From an uncultured Lachnospiraceae bacterium (lineage in GTDB: Bacteria; Bacillota; Clostridia; Lachnospirales; Lachnospiraceae), in contig CAJURQ010000002.1 of assembly GCA_910588955.1 (NCBI GenBank), positions 75,758 through 139,757 on the forward strand: DNA of 64,000 bases. Reading direction: 5' to 3'. This document shows positions 34,592 through 44,087 of this stretch, one piece after another. Under the pieces are notes generated by a model. That model was not told the DNA's origin. It did not search any database and saw only the letters and a program-made list of their open reading frames with translations. Each line of letters opens with the position of its first letter. Position 1 is the stretch's first letter. The position numbers and the translations under genes are program-made.

Positions 34592-35884
34592 TCACAGCAG
34601 TTCCCTCATTTTCCGCGCCAGATACACTGGCAGATTGGTGATATGTCCATCCTTCCGGTAACCGCGTTTTGAAAACCGAACAGCGTATTCCGGCTGATGA
34701 TCCGTTATATATTTTTTGAACGACGGGGCGGATTTGTCTTCCCCGCCTTTTACTTCAACGGGAATGATCTCCGTGCCGTACTGCAGCACAAAATCAATCT
34801 CACTGTTTTTGTCGGAAAAATAACGGGGTTCGATCTCGAACTGTCCCCGCAGCTGTTGTAAACAATAGTTCTCCGTCAGCGGTCCTTTAAACTGGTAGTC
34901 GCTTTTCAAAAGGATTGCGCTGTTGTCAATGCCTGCCATGTGTTTCAAAAGCCCTGTGTCAAATACAAAGAGCTTAAACTGATCCAGTTTGTCGAAAGCC
35001 GAAAGAGGATGCTCCGTTTTAGAGACATTGTAAACGCGGTTTAGCATACCGGCTGAGACAAGCCATTCGATCGCCTCCTCAAAATCGCGCGCCCTGCCGC
35101 CCTCACGGACTACGCCATACATGAACTTCTCATTCGGCTTTGCCAGCTGCGCCACGATACTGCGGAAGACCATGAGAATGCGCCCGCTGTTCACCTTACC
35201 GTTGTGTTTGGAGAAATCATTTTCATAGACTTCAATCAGCTCATGCTGTATGCGGGAAACTTTCATGGGGTCATGATACTTAACCCATGAATCCACACAT
35301 TCCGGCATACCGCCGATGATCAGATAGTTGTTGTACGCCTCGAGCAGACGGTTATGAAAAATATCCTCGATCTGCTGGTTTTTCCGAATACTCGCGTAGT
35401 AGTCATGGAGACCCGGATCCACTGCATCGAGAAACTCGTCGAAAGTCAATGGAAAAACGTCGAGCAGATTGACCATGCCGACCGGGTAAGATTTCGGCTT
35501 TGCGAGGAGCGTTCCGAGCAGACTGCCAGCCGCTATGACATGATAGTCGTTCGCCTTCTCCTTGAAATATTTCAGCGTGTTAAGCGCCTCCGGGCATTCC
35601 TGAATCTCATCAAAAATAACGAGCGTTTTGCCCGGAAGAATTTTTTCCCCGCCGATCATGGAAAGCAATTCAATAATCCTGTGAGGATTCTTGTTGGTTT
35701 CAAAGATGGACTTCAACTCATCCTCTTCGTCAAAGTTAAAATAGACAAAGCTGTCATAACAGCTTCGCCCAAATTCTTTCATAAGCCACGTCTTGCCAAC
35801 CTGCCGCGCGCCCTTCAACACCATGGGCTTTCGCTCTTCGCTGGCTTTCCAGTTGATCAAATCACGAATGACATTGCGTCTCAT
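34592..35884 (-). CDS. AAA ATPase with DUF4143 domain
   Basis: The 430-residue protein has a Walker A motif GARQVGKT (residues 25-32), Walker B LVIFDEIQECP and a sensor GSLLG, followed by a C-terminal DUF4143 domain ending in a nuclease-like core EIDFVLQYG and IPVEVKGG. Such AAA_14/DUF4143 proteins are common, often mobile or accessory, and of unclear function. ATG 35884 was chosen because AGGGGGG lies upstream; the longer frame from 35956 runs through a repeat array. It converges with the SGNH gene and is unrelated to glycan genes around it. Confidence 0.92.
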   Translation of the reverse strand: MRRNVIRDLINWKASEERKPMVLKGARQVGKTWLMKEFGRSCYDSFVYFNFDEEDELKSIFETNKNPHRIIELLSMIGGEKILPGKTLVIFDEIQECPEALNTLKYFKEKANDYHVIAAGSLLGTLLAKPKSYPVGMVNLLDVFPLTFDEFLDAVDPGLHDYYASIRKNQQIEDIFHNRLLEAYNNYLIIGGMPECVDSWVKYHDPMKVSRIQHELIEVYENDFSKHNGKVNSGRILMVFRSIVAQLAKPNEKFMYGVVREGGRARDFEEAIEWLVSAGMLNRVYNVSKTEHPLSAFDKLDQFKLFVFDTGLLKHMAGIDNSAILLKSDYQFKGPLTENYCLQQLRGQFEIEPRYFSDKNSEIDFVLQYGTEIIPVEVKGGEDKSAPSFKKYITDHQPEYAVRFSKRGYRKDGHITNLPVYLARKMRELL

Positions 35885-35920
35885 TGAATCCCCCCTTCTT
35901 GTGCTTAAAACCAGTATTAC

Positions 35921-36026
35921 ACATTTTTCTGGGGTTTTCAATTGTATTTTGCACATTTTTCTGAGTTTTTCGGCGCATTTTTACACATTTTTCTAAGTTT
36001 TTCGCGTGCATTTTACACATTTTTCT
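35921..36026. repeat. Four direct repeats at exact 32-bp spacing
   Basis: The core ACATTTTTCT occurs at 35921, 35953, 35985 and 36017, exactly 32 bp apart, with the bases between also largely conserved. There are no unique spacers. The array lies just upstream of the AAA ATPase start and overlaps a possible TTGAAA -35 element (complement of 35936-35941). A spacing of 32 bp is close to three helical turns, so a bank of operator sites on one face of DNA is likely. Confidence 0.85.
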
Positions 36027-36046
36027 AAAAATGCCGCCCGCGTCTG

Positions 36047-36976
36047 TCACCACTCCACGCCAAGAACCGCCTCTTTCTCCACATGCCGATCCTCGCGGAG
36101 ATAGAAGTCCTCCGCCGCCTCCTTCGCGATCTCGGGGGTGACTTCTTTCGGCAGGGTAAGTCCCGGATGAAAGAGAATTTCAAGCGTCCTCCCATCACGT
36201 GCTGCCTTGCGGCACATTTTCCCGTAAAGCTTTTCTATTCTTTCCCGGTCCATCCGCCCGCTCATCACAAGCCCCCAGAGGTACATCTGCTCCATCCCGT
36301 TCTCTTTACAGAAACGGTCCGCCTTGTGGGAATAGAGCGACAAAAGCCTGTTTTTCACAAAATTCACGGGGCGGTATGTCCTGTAAAGTGACACATCCGC
36401 CAGAAATACGCCCAGCACCTCCTTGGAATTGCGAATATATTCCAACGAATACCCTTCCTCGCGCACCACTTCCAAAACCGCCTCCCACACGACAGGTATC
36501 ATGTGGGCATGCTGGTGGCTGTCGATCCGAAGCCCCTTCTGCCCGCAGGGAACGCCGCTTTTTGCGGCAATTTCCATACATTTCTTTATCGCTTTCTGCG
36601 CTTTCGACAGCTGTGCCTTAATTTCGCATTTTAGCTGCGCCTTGACCTTCTTTCTCTTATGCGGCAGATAGGACGCCGCAAACAGTCCGCCCCAGCCAAG
36701 CCCCATCAAATCGCTGTCCGGCTTTGTCAGATCGGGCGTTTTGTCCCGCCCCGCCAGACTTCTTCCCTCCACAAAATCCAAATGCACCGACATAAGGGGT
36801 AAAAACGGAAGTTTCGGTATCTCCCCGTAAAACAGATCCATGCACTCCTCAAAACAGCCCATATTGGGCACAACGCTGATGCTGTCAAGTCTGCCCGCCC
36901 GCATACACTCCAGCATATCCTCGGATGTATTCCTTGTCAGCGCGTAATCGTCTGCGTGAATATCCGGTCTACTCAT
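36047..36976 (-). CDS. ChbG/YdjC-like carbohydrate deacetylase
   Basis: The 309-residue protein begins with DIHADDYALT, where His and Asp are the metal-binding start of the YdjC/ChbG fold, and has the second metal motif DSHQHAHM near residue 150. It lacks a signal peptide. Family members remove N-acetyl groups from amino-sugar oligomers. Here the likely substrate is a nucleotide-linked or lipid-linked amino sugar of the glycan. ATG 36976 has GGAGGG eight bases upstream and overlaps the preceding gene by 8 bp, so translation is coupled. Longer frames run through that gene and are rejected. Confidence 0.88.
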   Translation of the reverse strand: MSRPDIHADDYALTRNTSEDMLECMRAGRLDSISVVPNMGCFEECMDLFYGEIPKLPFLPLMSVHLDFVEGRSLAGRDKTPDLTKPDSDLMGLGWGGLFAASYLPHKRKKVKAQLKCEIKAQLSKAQKAIKKCMEIAAKSGVPCGQKGLRIDSHQHAHMIPVVWEAVLEVVREEGYSLEYIRNSKEVLGVFLADVSLYRTYRPVNFVKNRLLSLYSHKADRFCKENGMEQMYLWGLVMSGRMDRERIEKLYGKMCRKAARDGRTLEILFHPGLTLPKEVTPEIAKEAAEDFYLREDRHVEKEAVLGVEW

Positions 36977-38690
36977 GTCGAAATCCCTCCTGAAAGCTCT
37001 CTCCCCGCAGCCTAAGAGCCGCAAGCTGTCCGCCCTGCGGCGTGGCGGGAAACGCAAAATATCCCGATAAATCCCCCTCATCCGGTTTCCAGATGTGCAC
37101 GCCGTCCACCGGATACTGGGTGGACTGCCACGAAAGGTAATCGGGCTGTTTGACGAGATCCTTTCCCTCCATCTCAGAGAGATCTGCAAGCTTCGCCCCG
37201 TATTGCAGCAGAAAAACCGCCGTAACTGCTGCCGCCACCACACAAAGCGCTTTCTCCCACACAGGACGCCCTTCCATCCCGCCAGCCGCCTTCTCTATAC
37301 CGGCAGTCTTTCCGAGCAGTCCCGTCGCCTCTCCGATGGTAAGCGCCACGAACGCATAGATATACGGTCCGCCGTAGCGCATATGTGGCGCGGTCTCCAG
37401 CCAGAAGATCAGATTCACAATTCCCGTACCCAAAAGCGCCGCCCAGACATATTCTTTGCTGCGAATGTGCCGTATCAGCAAATACAGAACTACGGGCATA
37501 CAGATCAACCCTGCCGCAATCAGAACACGATCACCCATCCCCTGCCTGAAAAACCATCCGGGAATCCAGCCGAAAAAGGAATCATCATATTCTGCTGCGT
37601 TTGTAACACCCCTTGCAAAGATCTTAATATCCAGACTGTCCTCCGCAAGCACCGCCTCATCCATCTTCCAATCCGGATTGAAGAAATCCAGTCCGCTGTA
37701 AGGATAGACAAGGTAGCCGGAAATAATCACATTGCGTATCAGAAAGGGCATCAATATGAACAGCCCCGCCGCCACATGGGCAAAAACGGCTTTCCCGTTT
37801 TTCTCCCTGACAAACAGATAGAGCGGGTACAATGCCAGCACAACAATCGACGCGGCAGACAGCTTCACCGTCGCGGCGTACACGCCGACCAGGCACAGCC
37901 AGCCGTACATAACGCCGTCCTCACGACCGCGCTCTCCGTATTCGCTCCATTTAATCAAAACGTAAAGAACCAAAAGCATCGCCCAGATATCCGTACCGGA
38001 TGACGAGATATCATACCGCTTCTGCACCACAAAGATGACCATCACACATTTCAGGAAATCCGAGGTCCGCAAGCTTTTCTCTCCCCACAGGCGGACGGTT
38101 GCGCACACATAAAGGAGCGCCGCCAGACAGAAAAAGCCGTTCAGGCTGTGTACCGACTGCCCCACAAGCCATCCCAGACTGAACAGCGCCTGCAGAGACA
38201 TGAACGCGCTGTTATATGCCAGACGCATATGAAGGTTCCCTAGTCCCGGCACTACTCCGTAATCCTCAATCCAGTGAATCGCCTGCGCGTGGTAAAGCCC
38301 TGTGTCGTACTGCCGCGGCTCCTGCGTTGTCCAAATCAGCGTGAGAATAAAGCAAAACAGCATGGCGGCGATCCGCCAGACAGCCGGTCTTTCCCATGTG
38401 CAGCCCGGAAAAAGCGCAGCGGATTTCTTCTGCCTAAAATACCGGAATACCCACACCACAAACAAAAGAATGCCCACCGCTCCCAGAATGGTGTCGGCAA
38501 TTCCCGCCACCTTATAAAAGAGACTGAAAAACTGGGCATAAATGTTTAAAACAATAAGTCCTGTCATAATATAAACGTCGGGACGCCCCATCTCCTCCAG
38601 ACGATTCCGATAAACGCTATCCGTAACCGCCTTTCCAAAGAGCAGAGCCGCCCCGCCGATAATCACCCACGAAAAAAGCACCATCAACAT
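36969..38690 (-). CDS. Multi-pass membrane protein, LIC_10190-like, probable glycosyltransferase
   Basis: The 573-residue protein has about twelve membrane segments. The extracellular signature YDTGLYHAQAIHWIEDYG and the following NLHMRLAYNSAF are typical of the LIC_10190 group of GT-C-like proteins, as far as I recall. The C-terminal 60 residues form a soluble tail. It starts two bases after the stop of the GT2 gene upstream and overlaps the deacetylase downstream, giving a tight unit of GT2, membrane transferase and deacetylase. A role in moving a sugar from polyprenyl phosphate to a polymer is inferred. Confidence 0.75.
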   Translation of the reverse strand: MLMVLFSWVIIGGAALLFGKAVTDSVYRNRLEEMGRPDVYIMTGLIVLNIYAQFFSLFYKVAGIADTILGAVGILLFVVWVFRYFRQKKSAALFPGCTWERPAVWRIAAMLFCFILTLIWTTQEPRQYDTGLYHAQAIHWIEDYGVVPGLGNLHMRLAYNSAFMSLQALFSLGWLVGQSVHSLNGFFCLAALLYVCATVRLWGEKSLRTSDFLKCVMVIFVVQKRYDISSSGTDIWAMLLVLYVLIKWSEYGERGREDGVMYGWLCLVGVYAATVKLSAASIVVLALYPLYLFVREKNGKAVFAHVAAGLFILMPFLIRNVIISGYLVYPYSGLDFFNPDWKMDEAVLAEDSLDIKIFARGVTNAAEYDDSFFGWIPGWFFRQGMGDRVLIAAGLICMPVVLYLLIRHIRSKEYVWAALLGTGIVNLIFWLETAPHMRYGGPYIYAFVALTIGEATGLLGKTAGIEKAAGGMEGRPVWEKALCVVAAAVTAVFLLQYGAKLADLSEMEGKDLVKQPDYLSWQSTQYPVDGVHIWKPDEGDLSGYFAFPATPQGGQLAALRLRGESFQEGFRHE

Positions 38691-38692
38691 CT

Positions 38693-39667
38693 TTATTTTT
38701 CCTCTCCGTCATCTTCGCGCCATACAAGCGTATCAATGATGTACCGGGGTCTGTGCTTGGTCTCCATATAAATCTTACCGACATACTCCCCGATAATCCC
38801 CAGCGACAAAAGCGTAATTCCGCCGATAACGAGAGACACAATCAGCGTCGTAGTATAGCCCGGCACATTATTGCCTCTCGCCCAGTCAACCAGACCGATC
38901 ACGCACATCACCACACTGAACAGGAACATCAGAAAGCCGAGCCCGCCGATCAGTCTGAGCGGACGCACACTCATGGAGGTGATGCCGTCCAGCGCCAGCG
39001 TCATCATCTTACTAAGTGTATACTTGGAATGCCCCGCCTCCCTTGCCTTCACATCAAAGTACACCACATCGGAAGGAAATCCCATAGTGGGAATCAGCCC
39101 GCGCAGAAAAAGGTTTGCCTCCTTGTACTCTGAAAGGGCGTCAAGCGCCTTCTTCGACATCAGGCGGTAATCCGCATGGTTCGTCATAACCGTGCTGCCC
39201 AGCATATGCATAAGCTTATAGTATGCGGTCGCCGTAGCCTTCTTGAAGAAGCCGTCGGAATGCCTGTCGTTGCGCACACCGTAGACCACCTCGCAGCCAT
39301 CCATATAACATGCCAAAAATGAATCCAGAGCCTCGATATCCTGCTGCAAATCCGCGTCGATGGTCACCACCACGTCCGCGTGCTTTCTCGCCGTCATCAT
39401 CCCAGCAAGGATCGCACTCTGATGACCGTAATTTCCCGCCAGACTCACCACGGAAAACCGCCTGTCCTTCGCCGCGATTCCATGAAGGAGCTGCAAGGTT
39501 TTATCCTTGCTGCCATCATTGACAAACATAACTTTAGAGCCTGCCGCAATTTTTTTCTCCCGCTCCAGGCGGGTCAGTTTCTCATCCATAACGGAGGCGG
39601 TTTTCTCCACCACTTCCTCCTCGTTGTAGCAGGGCACTACCAGATATAAAATTGGAATTTCTCTCAT
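38693..39667 (-). CDS. GT2 polyprenyl-phosphate glycosyltransferase (GtrB/DPM1-like)
   Basis: The 324-residue enzyme has VVPCYNEEEVV (residues 10-20), VNDGSKD, and the metal-binding TIDADLQQD (Asp 104 and 106), then HADYRLM, a hallmark of GtrB-like enzymes, and two membrane segments near residues 225-290. It should make undecaprenyl-phosphate-linked sugar for the membrane transferase encoded next to it. GAGGAAG lies upstream of ATG 39667. It is the second DPM1-type enzyme in the window, suggesting two different lipid-linked sugars. Confidence 0.93.
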   Translation of the reverse strand: MREIPILYLVVPCYNEEEVVEKTASVMDEKLTRLEREKKIAAGSKVMFVNDGSKDKTLQLLHGIAAKDRRFSVVSLAGNYGHQSAILAGMMTARKHADVVVTIDADLQQDIEALDSFLACYMDGCEVVYGVRNDRHSDGFFKKATATAYYKLMHMLGSTVMTNHADYRLMSKKALDALSEYKEANLFLRGLIPTMGFPSDVVYFDVKAREAGHSKYTLSKMMTLALDGITSMSVRPLRLIGGLGFLMFLFSVVMCVIGLVDWARGNNVPGYTTTLIVSLVIGGITLLSLGIIGEYVGKIYMETKHRPRYIIDTLVWREDDGEEK

Positions 39668-39783
39668 ATTCTCTTCCTCAATGTGTTCAGCCCACACCCA
39701 TTCGCAAAATCGCGCTTTCAGCGCTCTCCGCCGCTTCGCTGCTACTTTTGCTCATAAGCGGGCGTTCCCTCAGACCATCATAT

Positions 39784-39832
39784 GCCAGCCAAATTCATGC
39801 AAGCATGATTTGTCAGTCATATTTGGTCTGGC
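39784..39832. repeat. Inverted repeat at the 3' end of the epimerase gene
   Basis: GCCAGCCAAAT (39784-39794) pairs with ATTTGGTCTGGC (39821-39832) with one bulged base; the last codons of the epimerase lie in one arm. A smaller ATGCAAGCAT palindrome sits in the loop. There is no T tract, so it may act in RNA processing rather than as a classical terminator. Confidence 0.5.
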
Positions 39833-40833
39833 TGAACTGTTTGGTTATAATACTCCCGATACCAGTCCACGAACTTCTGCAGCCCTTCCTCGATGGACGT
39901 GTCCGGCTTAAAGTCGTAGTCCCGCATCAGGTCCGTAATGTCCGCGTATGTCTGGTATACGTCGCCGGGCTGCATGGGCAGATACTCTTTCTCCGCCTCC
40001 ACGCCAAGACAACGCTCCAGCGTCTCTATAAAATCCATCAGCTTCACAGGTTTATTATTGCCGATATTGTAAAGCTTATAGAACGCGCCTTTCCCGTTTT
40101 TTTCGGGCGGATTACAGAGAATGTTTTCCACACCCCGTATGATATCGTCAATATAGGTGAAATCCCGCATCATATCGCCCTTGTTATAAACCTGAATCGG
40201 TTCTCCCGCGAGAATCTTTTTCGTGAATTTGAAGTAAGCCATGTCCGGTCTGCCGAACGGTCCGTAAACCGTAAAGAATCGAAGCCCCGTCGCCGGAATC
40301 TGATACAGCTTGCTGTACGCGTGCGCCATCAGTTCGTTGGATTTCTTCGTTGCGGCGTAGAGACTTACCGGCTCATCCACCTTATCCTCCGTGGAAAAAG
40401 GCACTTTTTCATTGCCGCCGTACACAGAACTGGACGAGGCGTACACCAGATGCTCCACCGGGAAATAGCGGCAGCCCTCCAGGATATGAAAAAATCCCAT
40501 CATATTAGACTCCATATAGGAGGACGGATTGTCAATACTGTAGCGGACACCCGCCTGCGCGCCCAGATTCACCACAATGTCAGGTCTGTATTCCTGAAAT
40601 ACCCGGAACACATCCGCATTGTCCGCCAAATCCCCTTTGACAAACGTATATTTGTCATAATAATACAGCTTTGCCAACCGGTCTTCCTTCAGATTCACAT
40701 CGTAATAGTCGTTCATGTTGTCAAAACCGATCACCCGCGCGCCCTTCTCCAGAAGGCTTTTGGATAAATGAAACCCGATAAAGCCCGCGCCGCCGGTTAT
40801 CAGATATGTCTTCGAGGGATCTAACTCTTTCAC
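39817..40833 (-). CDS. UDP-glucuronate 4-epimerase-like NAD-dependent epimerase
   Basis: The 338-residue enzyme is an extended short-chain dehydrogenase. GGAGFIGFH (residues 14-22) binds NAD, YAATKK carries the catalytic Tyr 159 and Lys 163, and LGAQAGVRYSI (90-100) is characteristic of UDP-glucuronate 4-epimerases, which make UDP-galacturonate. It begins with GTG, with AAAGGAG six bases upstream. The neighbouring UDP-glucose dehydrogenase gene provides its substrate, which makes the assignment strong. Together they imply uronic acids in the glycan. Confidence 0.9.
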   Translation of the reverse strand: MKELDPSKTYLITGGAGFIGFHLSKSLLEKGARVIGFDNMNDYYDVNLKEDRLAKLYYYDKYTFVKGDLADNADVFRVFQEYRPDIVVNLGAQAGVRYSIDNPSSYMESNMMGFFHILEGCRYFPVEHLVYASSSSVYGGNEKVPFSTEDKVDEPVSLYAATKKSNELMAHAYSKLYQIPATGLRFFTVYGPFGRPDMAYFKFTKKILAGEPIQVYNKGDMMRDFTYIDDIIRGVENILCNPPEKNGKGAFYKLYNIGNNKPVKLMDFIETLERCLGVEAEKEYLPMQPGDVYQTYADITDLMRDYDFKPDTSIEEGLQKFVDWYREYYNQTVQPDQI

Positions 40834-40852
40834 AGCCGCTCCTTTCCGCTTC

Positions 40853-42163
40853 TTACCGCCCTATGCTGTAATACTCAATTCCCGCTTCCTTCATCCGCTT
40901 TACATCGAAAACATTGCGCCCGTCATATACAAGCGGAATACGCATCAGCTCCTTAAATGTTTCCGGCTGCAGCGAGCGGATCTGCTCCCACTCCGTAAAC
41001 ACAAAACAGATATTGGCGTCCTTAAGCGTCTCCTCCGGCGTGTCCACATAGGAAATGGAGCCTCTGCCGACCGCCCCCTCGGGATAAACCTTGCGGAAAT
41101 TGTCCGCTGCCACGGGATCGTAGGCAATAATATGCGCGCCGTTTTCCAAGAGCAGTTTCACATTGTCAAGGGACGGCGCCTCCCTGAGATCGTCCGTTCC
41201 CGGTTTAAATGCCAACCCCAGCACAGCCACCTTAAGCCCCTCGAAGGTGATCATCCGCTTGCACGCCTTCTGGTAAAGCCTTGTCTTCTGCGCGGCGTTC
41301 ACATCCACCGCCGCCTCCACGGTCTTGAGCTGATAACCGTACTGCCCCGCCAGATATTTGAGCGCCTTGGTGTCCTTGGGAAAACAGCTTCCGCCATACC
41401 CGATACCCGCCTTCAGGAAATTCGCGCCGATTCGGGCGTCGTAGCTCATGCCCTCCGCCACCGCGTCGATATCCGCCCCCACAAGCTCGCAGAGGTTCGC
41501 GATATCGTTCATATAGGATATTTTCAGTGCCAGAAAATCGTTGCTGGCATACTTAATCATCTCCGCGGACCGCCTGTTCACGGATACAATGGGCAGACCG
41601 AAAGGCTCATAAATTTTCTTTAAGGTCTCCTCCGCCTCCCTGCTCTCCGTACCGATAATAATGCGGGCGGCGTGCAGCGTATCGTGCACCGCAGATCCCT
41701 GCGCCAGAAACTCCGGGTTCGATGCCACCTCCACCTTAACATCCCGCGTCAGAAAATCATGAATAAACTGCTCCACTTTGTCGTTTGTTCCCACCGGCAC
41801 CGTGGATTTCACCACCACCAAACAGTCCCGCTCCACAGATTCCGCGATCTGTCTGGAAACCGTGGCAATATAGTTCAGATTGGCGGAGCCGTCCGGCTGC
41901 TCCGGCGTACCCACTCCGATAAAGATGGCGTCTTTATCCCTGTATGCCGCAGCATAATCCGTGGTATAATGGAGCCGTCCCGCCGCGTTGTTCCTCCGCA
42001 TCAGCTCCTCGAGCCCCTCTTCAAAAATAGGGCTGTTTCCCGCCTCCATCATTTTTACTTTCTTTTCGTCCACATCCACACATGTAACGTCGTGCCCTTT
42101 TTCCGCAAAACACACGCCCGCAACCAAACCTACATACCCGGTTCCTGCCACCGCAATTTTCAT
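40853..42163 (-). CDS. ugd: UDP-glucose 6-dehydrogenase
   Basis: The 436-residue protein has the N-terminal NAD motif GTGYVGLV (residues 7-14), the conserved STVPVGT (120-126), NPEFLAQGSA (149-158) and the active-site GYGGSCFPKDT with Cys 260. It oxidises UDP-glucose twice to UDP-glucuronate in the cytoplasm. All domains are full length. It lies 19 bp upstream of the epimerase gene on the same strand, forming a two-gene uronate supply unit. Confidence 0.97.
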   Translation of the reverse strand: MKIAVAGTGYVGLVAGVCFAEKGHDVTCVDVDEKKVKMMEAGNSPIFEEGLEELMRRNNAAGRLHYTTDYAAAYRDKDAIFIGVGTPEQPDGSANLNYIATVSRQIAESVERDCLVVVKSTVPVGTNDKVEQFIHDFLTRDVKVEVASNPEFLAQGSAVHDTLHAARIIIGTESREAEETLKKIYEPFGLPIVSVNRRSAEMIKYASNDFLALKISYMNDIANLCELVGADIDAVAEGMSYDARIGANFLKAGIGYGGSCFPKDTKALKYLAGQYGYQLKTVEAAVDVNAAQKTRLYQKACKRMITFEGLKVAVLGLAFKPGTDDLREAPSLDNVKLLLENGAHIIAYDPVAADNFRKVYPEGAVGRGSISYVDTPEETLKDANICFVFTEWEQIRSLQPETFKELMRIPLVYDGRNVFDVKRMKEAGIEYYSIGR

Positions 42164-42223
42164 ACTCCGTTACCTTATCCCTTTCCAAGCCGCTTTTATC
42201 TGCCGGCGCTTTTTATTTCCGCA

Positions 42224-43153
42224 TTAAAGCTTTTCCCTGCTAAACAGTTTTTTCACTTTCCGCACTGCCCGCTGTCCCAAAGTCGGTCCGTGATACCGGC
42301 GCGCTTTCCCTTCATCAAACAAATCCCTTAAATCGGACTGTGCGTTCACATAGTCCCACCAGAGACTGCCCAGATTCGTGTCATAGCGTTTCCACGGCTT
42401 GTCTCCCGCGTAATGGATGATTGCCGGCGACTGCAGCGCCTCCTGCTCCTCTTCCCGCGTGTAGATGCCCTCCGTGACAAACTGTCCGAAATCCTTTTCT
42501 TCCAGATATGCCAGCCGGTTATATTTCGGCGACAGGTAGGCAATGGATCCCTGACAAGTGATATTCAAAATATCCTGATCCTGATAATATAACTTTTCTT
42601 CCGCCAGTCTTTCCCACTGTTCGTCAAGCTGTCTCCTGCGAATCTCTTCCAAGTTCATCAGGAGTACGCCGGAATTAATATAACCGCCCCGCGCTCCCTC
42701 AAGCAATTTCCAGTATGACCTGCTGCTGTTCCACTCCCACTTTTCCTGCAGGTTCACAGGTCCTTTTACTGCCGCAAGCAGATTTCTTCCCAAATCCATA
42801 TGCCAGACCGGGGAAAGACTCTCCCGCACCAGTATATCCACATCCAGATACAATACCTTTTCCACACCGGAAAGAAGGCGGTGTAAAAGCAGGCGAAGAT
42901 ATGCGCCTGACGATATTCCCCTCACCTCGTATGCCTTCTCGTACGGGTTTTTTATGCAGTGCATCACAAGCGAGGAAGCCGGATCCCTTCTCTTTATAAT
43001 CTGTTCCAGAGGCATCCCCGCAATCTCCGCCCCTTCCGTGCAGACGCAGTGAACCTCAAAATGGTCGTCCGAACCGCGGCTGTCCAGAAGGGATGCCGCC
43101 GCCGCCTGCACCTGCGTCGCTAAATTTTCGTCAAAGCAAAAAACTATCTTCAT
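42224..43153 (-). CDS. GT8 family glycosyltransferase
   Basis: The 309-residue enzyme has YLDVDILV (Asp 104 and 106), the DxD metal motif of GT8 enzymes, GGYINSGVLLMN, and HYAGDKPW near the C-terminus with the third metal ligand. The C-terminus is basic (VRKVKKLFSREKL) and may associate with the membrane. GT8 enzymes use UDP-glucose or UDP-galactose with retention. ATG 43153 was chosen; a TTG at 43177 in frame is less likely. It follows two other glycosyltransferase genes in the same direction. Confidence 0.9.
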   Translation of the reverse strand: MKIVFCFDENLATQVQAAAASLLDSRGSDDHFEVHCVCTEGAEIAGMPLEQIIKRRDPASSLVMHCIKNPYEKAYEVRGISSGAYLRLLLHRLLSGVEKVLYLDVDILVRESLSPVWHMDLGRNLLAAVKGPVNLQEKWEWNSSRSYWKLLEGARGGYINSGVLLMNLEEIRRRQLDEQWERLAEEKLYYQDQDILNITCQGSIAYLSPKYNRLAYLEEKDFGQFVTEGIYTREEEQEALQSPAIIHYAGDKPWKRYDTNLGSLWWDYVNAQSDLRDLFDEGKARRYHGPTLGQRAVRKVKKLFSREKL

Positions 43154-43202
43154 AAGTATATCACACCCCAAATGCAAAGTCTATCCATTGAAAGAGCAGC
43201 TC

Positions 43203-44087
43203 TCACACCTGCAAATATCTCCACACAAGCCAGATAATGAATGCAGGCGCCTTACACAGATACCACAGCGCCTTTTCCCCGGTATCCCGCCGCAGTTCTC
43301 TCGCAGACAGCCCCGCAAACCTGCCGTAGACCTGATACAACAGCATCATTTTCACCTTCACCTTCATGCGGATTGCCGGATCATCCAGATATACCTTGGA
43401 TCGCAGTATCATTCCTCTCGGGGAATGCACCTTCATCCGCCGCCCCGTATTGGTCAGCCCGCCTTCCAGATAGTCGCAGTAATAGATATTTTTGTTCATG
43501 TGCACCATCTGATACGGTCCTGACATCTGCATCCACACCGTGTCCTCCGGCATAAATTTTTCACCCGAGAACACTGGAAACGGATATTTCTTTAAAATCT
43601 CCGTGTAAAACACCTCCGCCTTGTCCCCGCCAATGCCACCGTTGATGCGTACCTGCGCGTAGGAACCGATCAGTTCATCCGAAGGAAAGTAGGCAGTATT
43701 CACCCTTCCGTCACCGTGACAGCGCAGAAAACTGTAGCCGCACAGTCCCGGCGTCCCCCGGTATTTTTCGTGATAGGCGAGAACCGTTTCCACCGCGTTT
43801 TCCGGCAGATAGTCGTCACTATCCACAATAAAAGTAAGTTCCGACTGAATTTCCGCAATGCCCCTGTTTAACGCCGTATGCTTTCCGCCGTTTTCCTGCC
43901 TGATATAGCGTAACTCCACACCCTGCTGCCCGTAGGAGGCAATCAGGTTTTCCGTATCGTCCTCGCTGCCATCGTCCACTACCAGCCAGAGGAAGTCCCT
44001 GTTTGTCTGAGCTTTCAGGCTCTCGAATAGTCTGGGCAGATACGCCGCCCTGTTATACGTGGGTGTCAAAATAGTTATGCTTTTCAT
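43203..44087 (-). CDS. GT2 family glycosyltransferase
   Basis: The 294-residue protein has a GT2 fold: LTPTYNRAAYL (residues 7-17), VVDDGSEDDT (36-45), GGKHTALNRGI and the DSDD metal motif (89-92). No membrane segment is clear except a weakly hydrophobic C-terminus. It resembles glycosyltransferases of surface polysaccharide loci. The start overlaps the stop of the GT4 gene by four bases (ATGA), so translation is coupled. Confidence 0.9.
   Translation of the reverse strand: MKSITILTPTYNRAAYLPRLFESLKAQTNRDFLWLVVDDGSEDDTENLIASYGQQGVELRYIRQENGGKHTALNRGIAEIQSELTFIVDSDDYLPENAVETVLAYHEKYRGTPGLCGYSFLRCHGDGRVNTAYFPSDELIGSYAQVRINGGIGGDKAEVFYTEILKKYPFPVFSGEKFMPEDTVWMQMSGPYQMVHMNKNIYYCDYLEGGLTNTGRRMKVHSPRGMILRSKVYLDDPAIRMKVKVKMMLLYQVYGRFAGLSARELRRDTGEKALWYLCKAPAFIIWLVWRYLQV

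Noticed and set aside
34592..35956. 454-residue version of the AAA ATPase
   Set aside because: The added N-terminus is encoded by the 32-bp repeat array; ATG 35884 has a strong ribosome binding site.
35921..36026. CRISPR array
   Set aside because: The 32-bp period has no variable spacers and there are no cas genes.
36047..37243. 398-residue version of the deacetylase
   Set aside because: The first 89 residues overlap the membrane transferase gene in another frame and do not belong to the fold.
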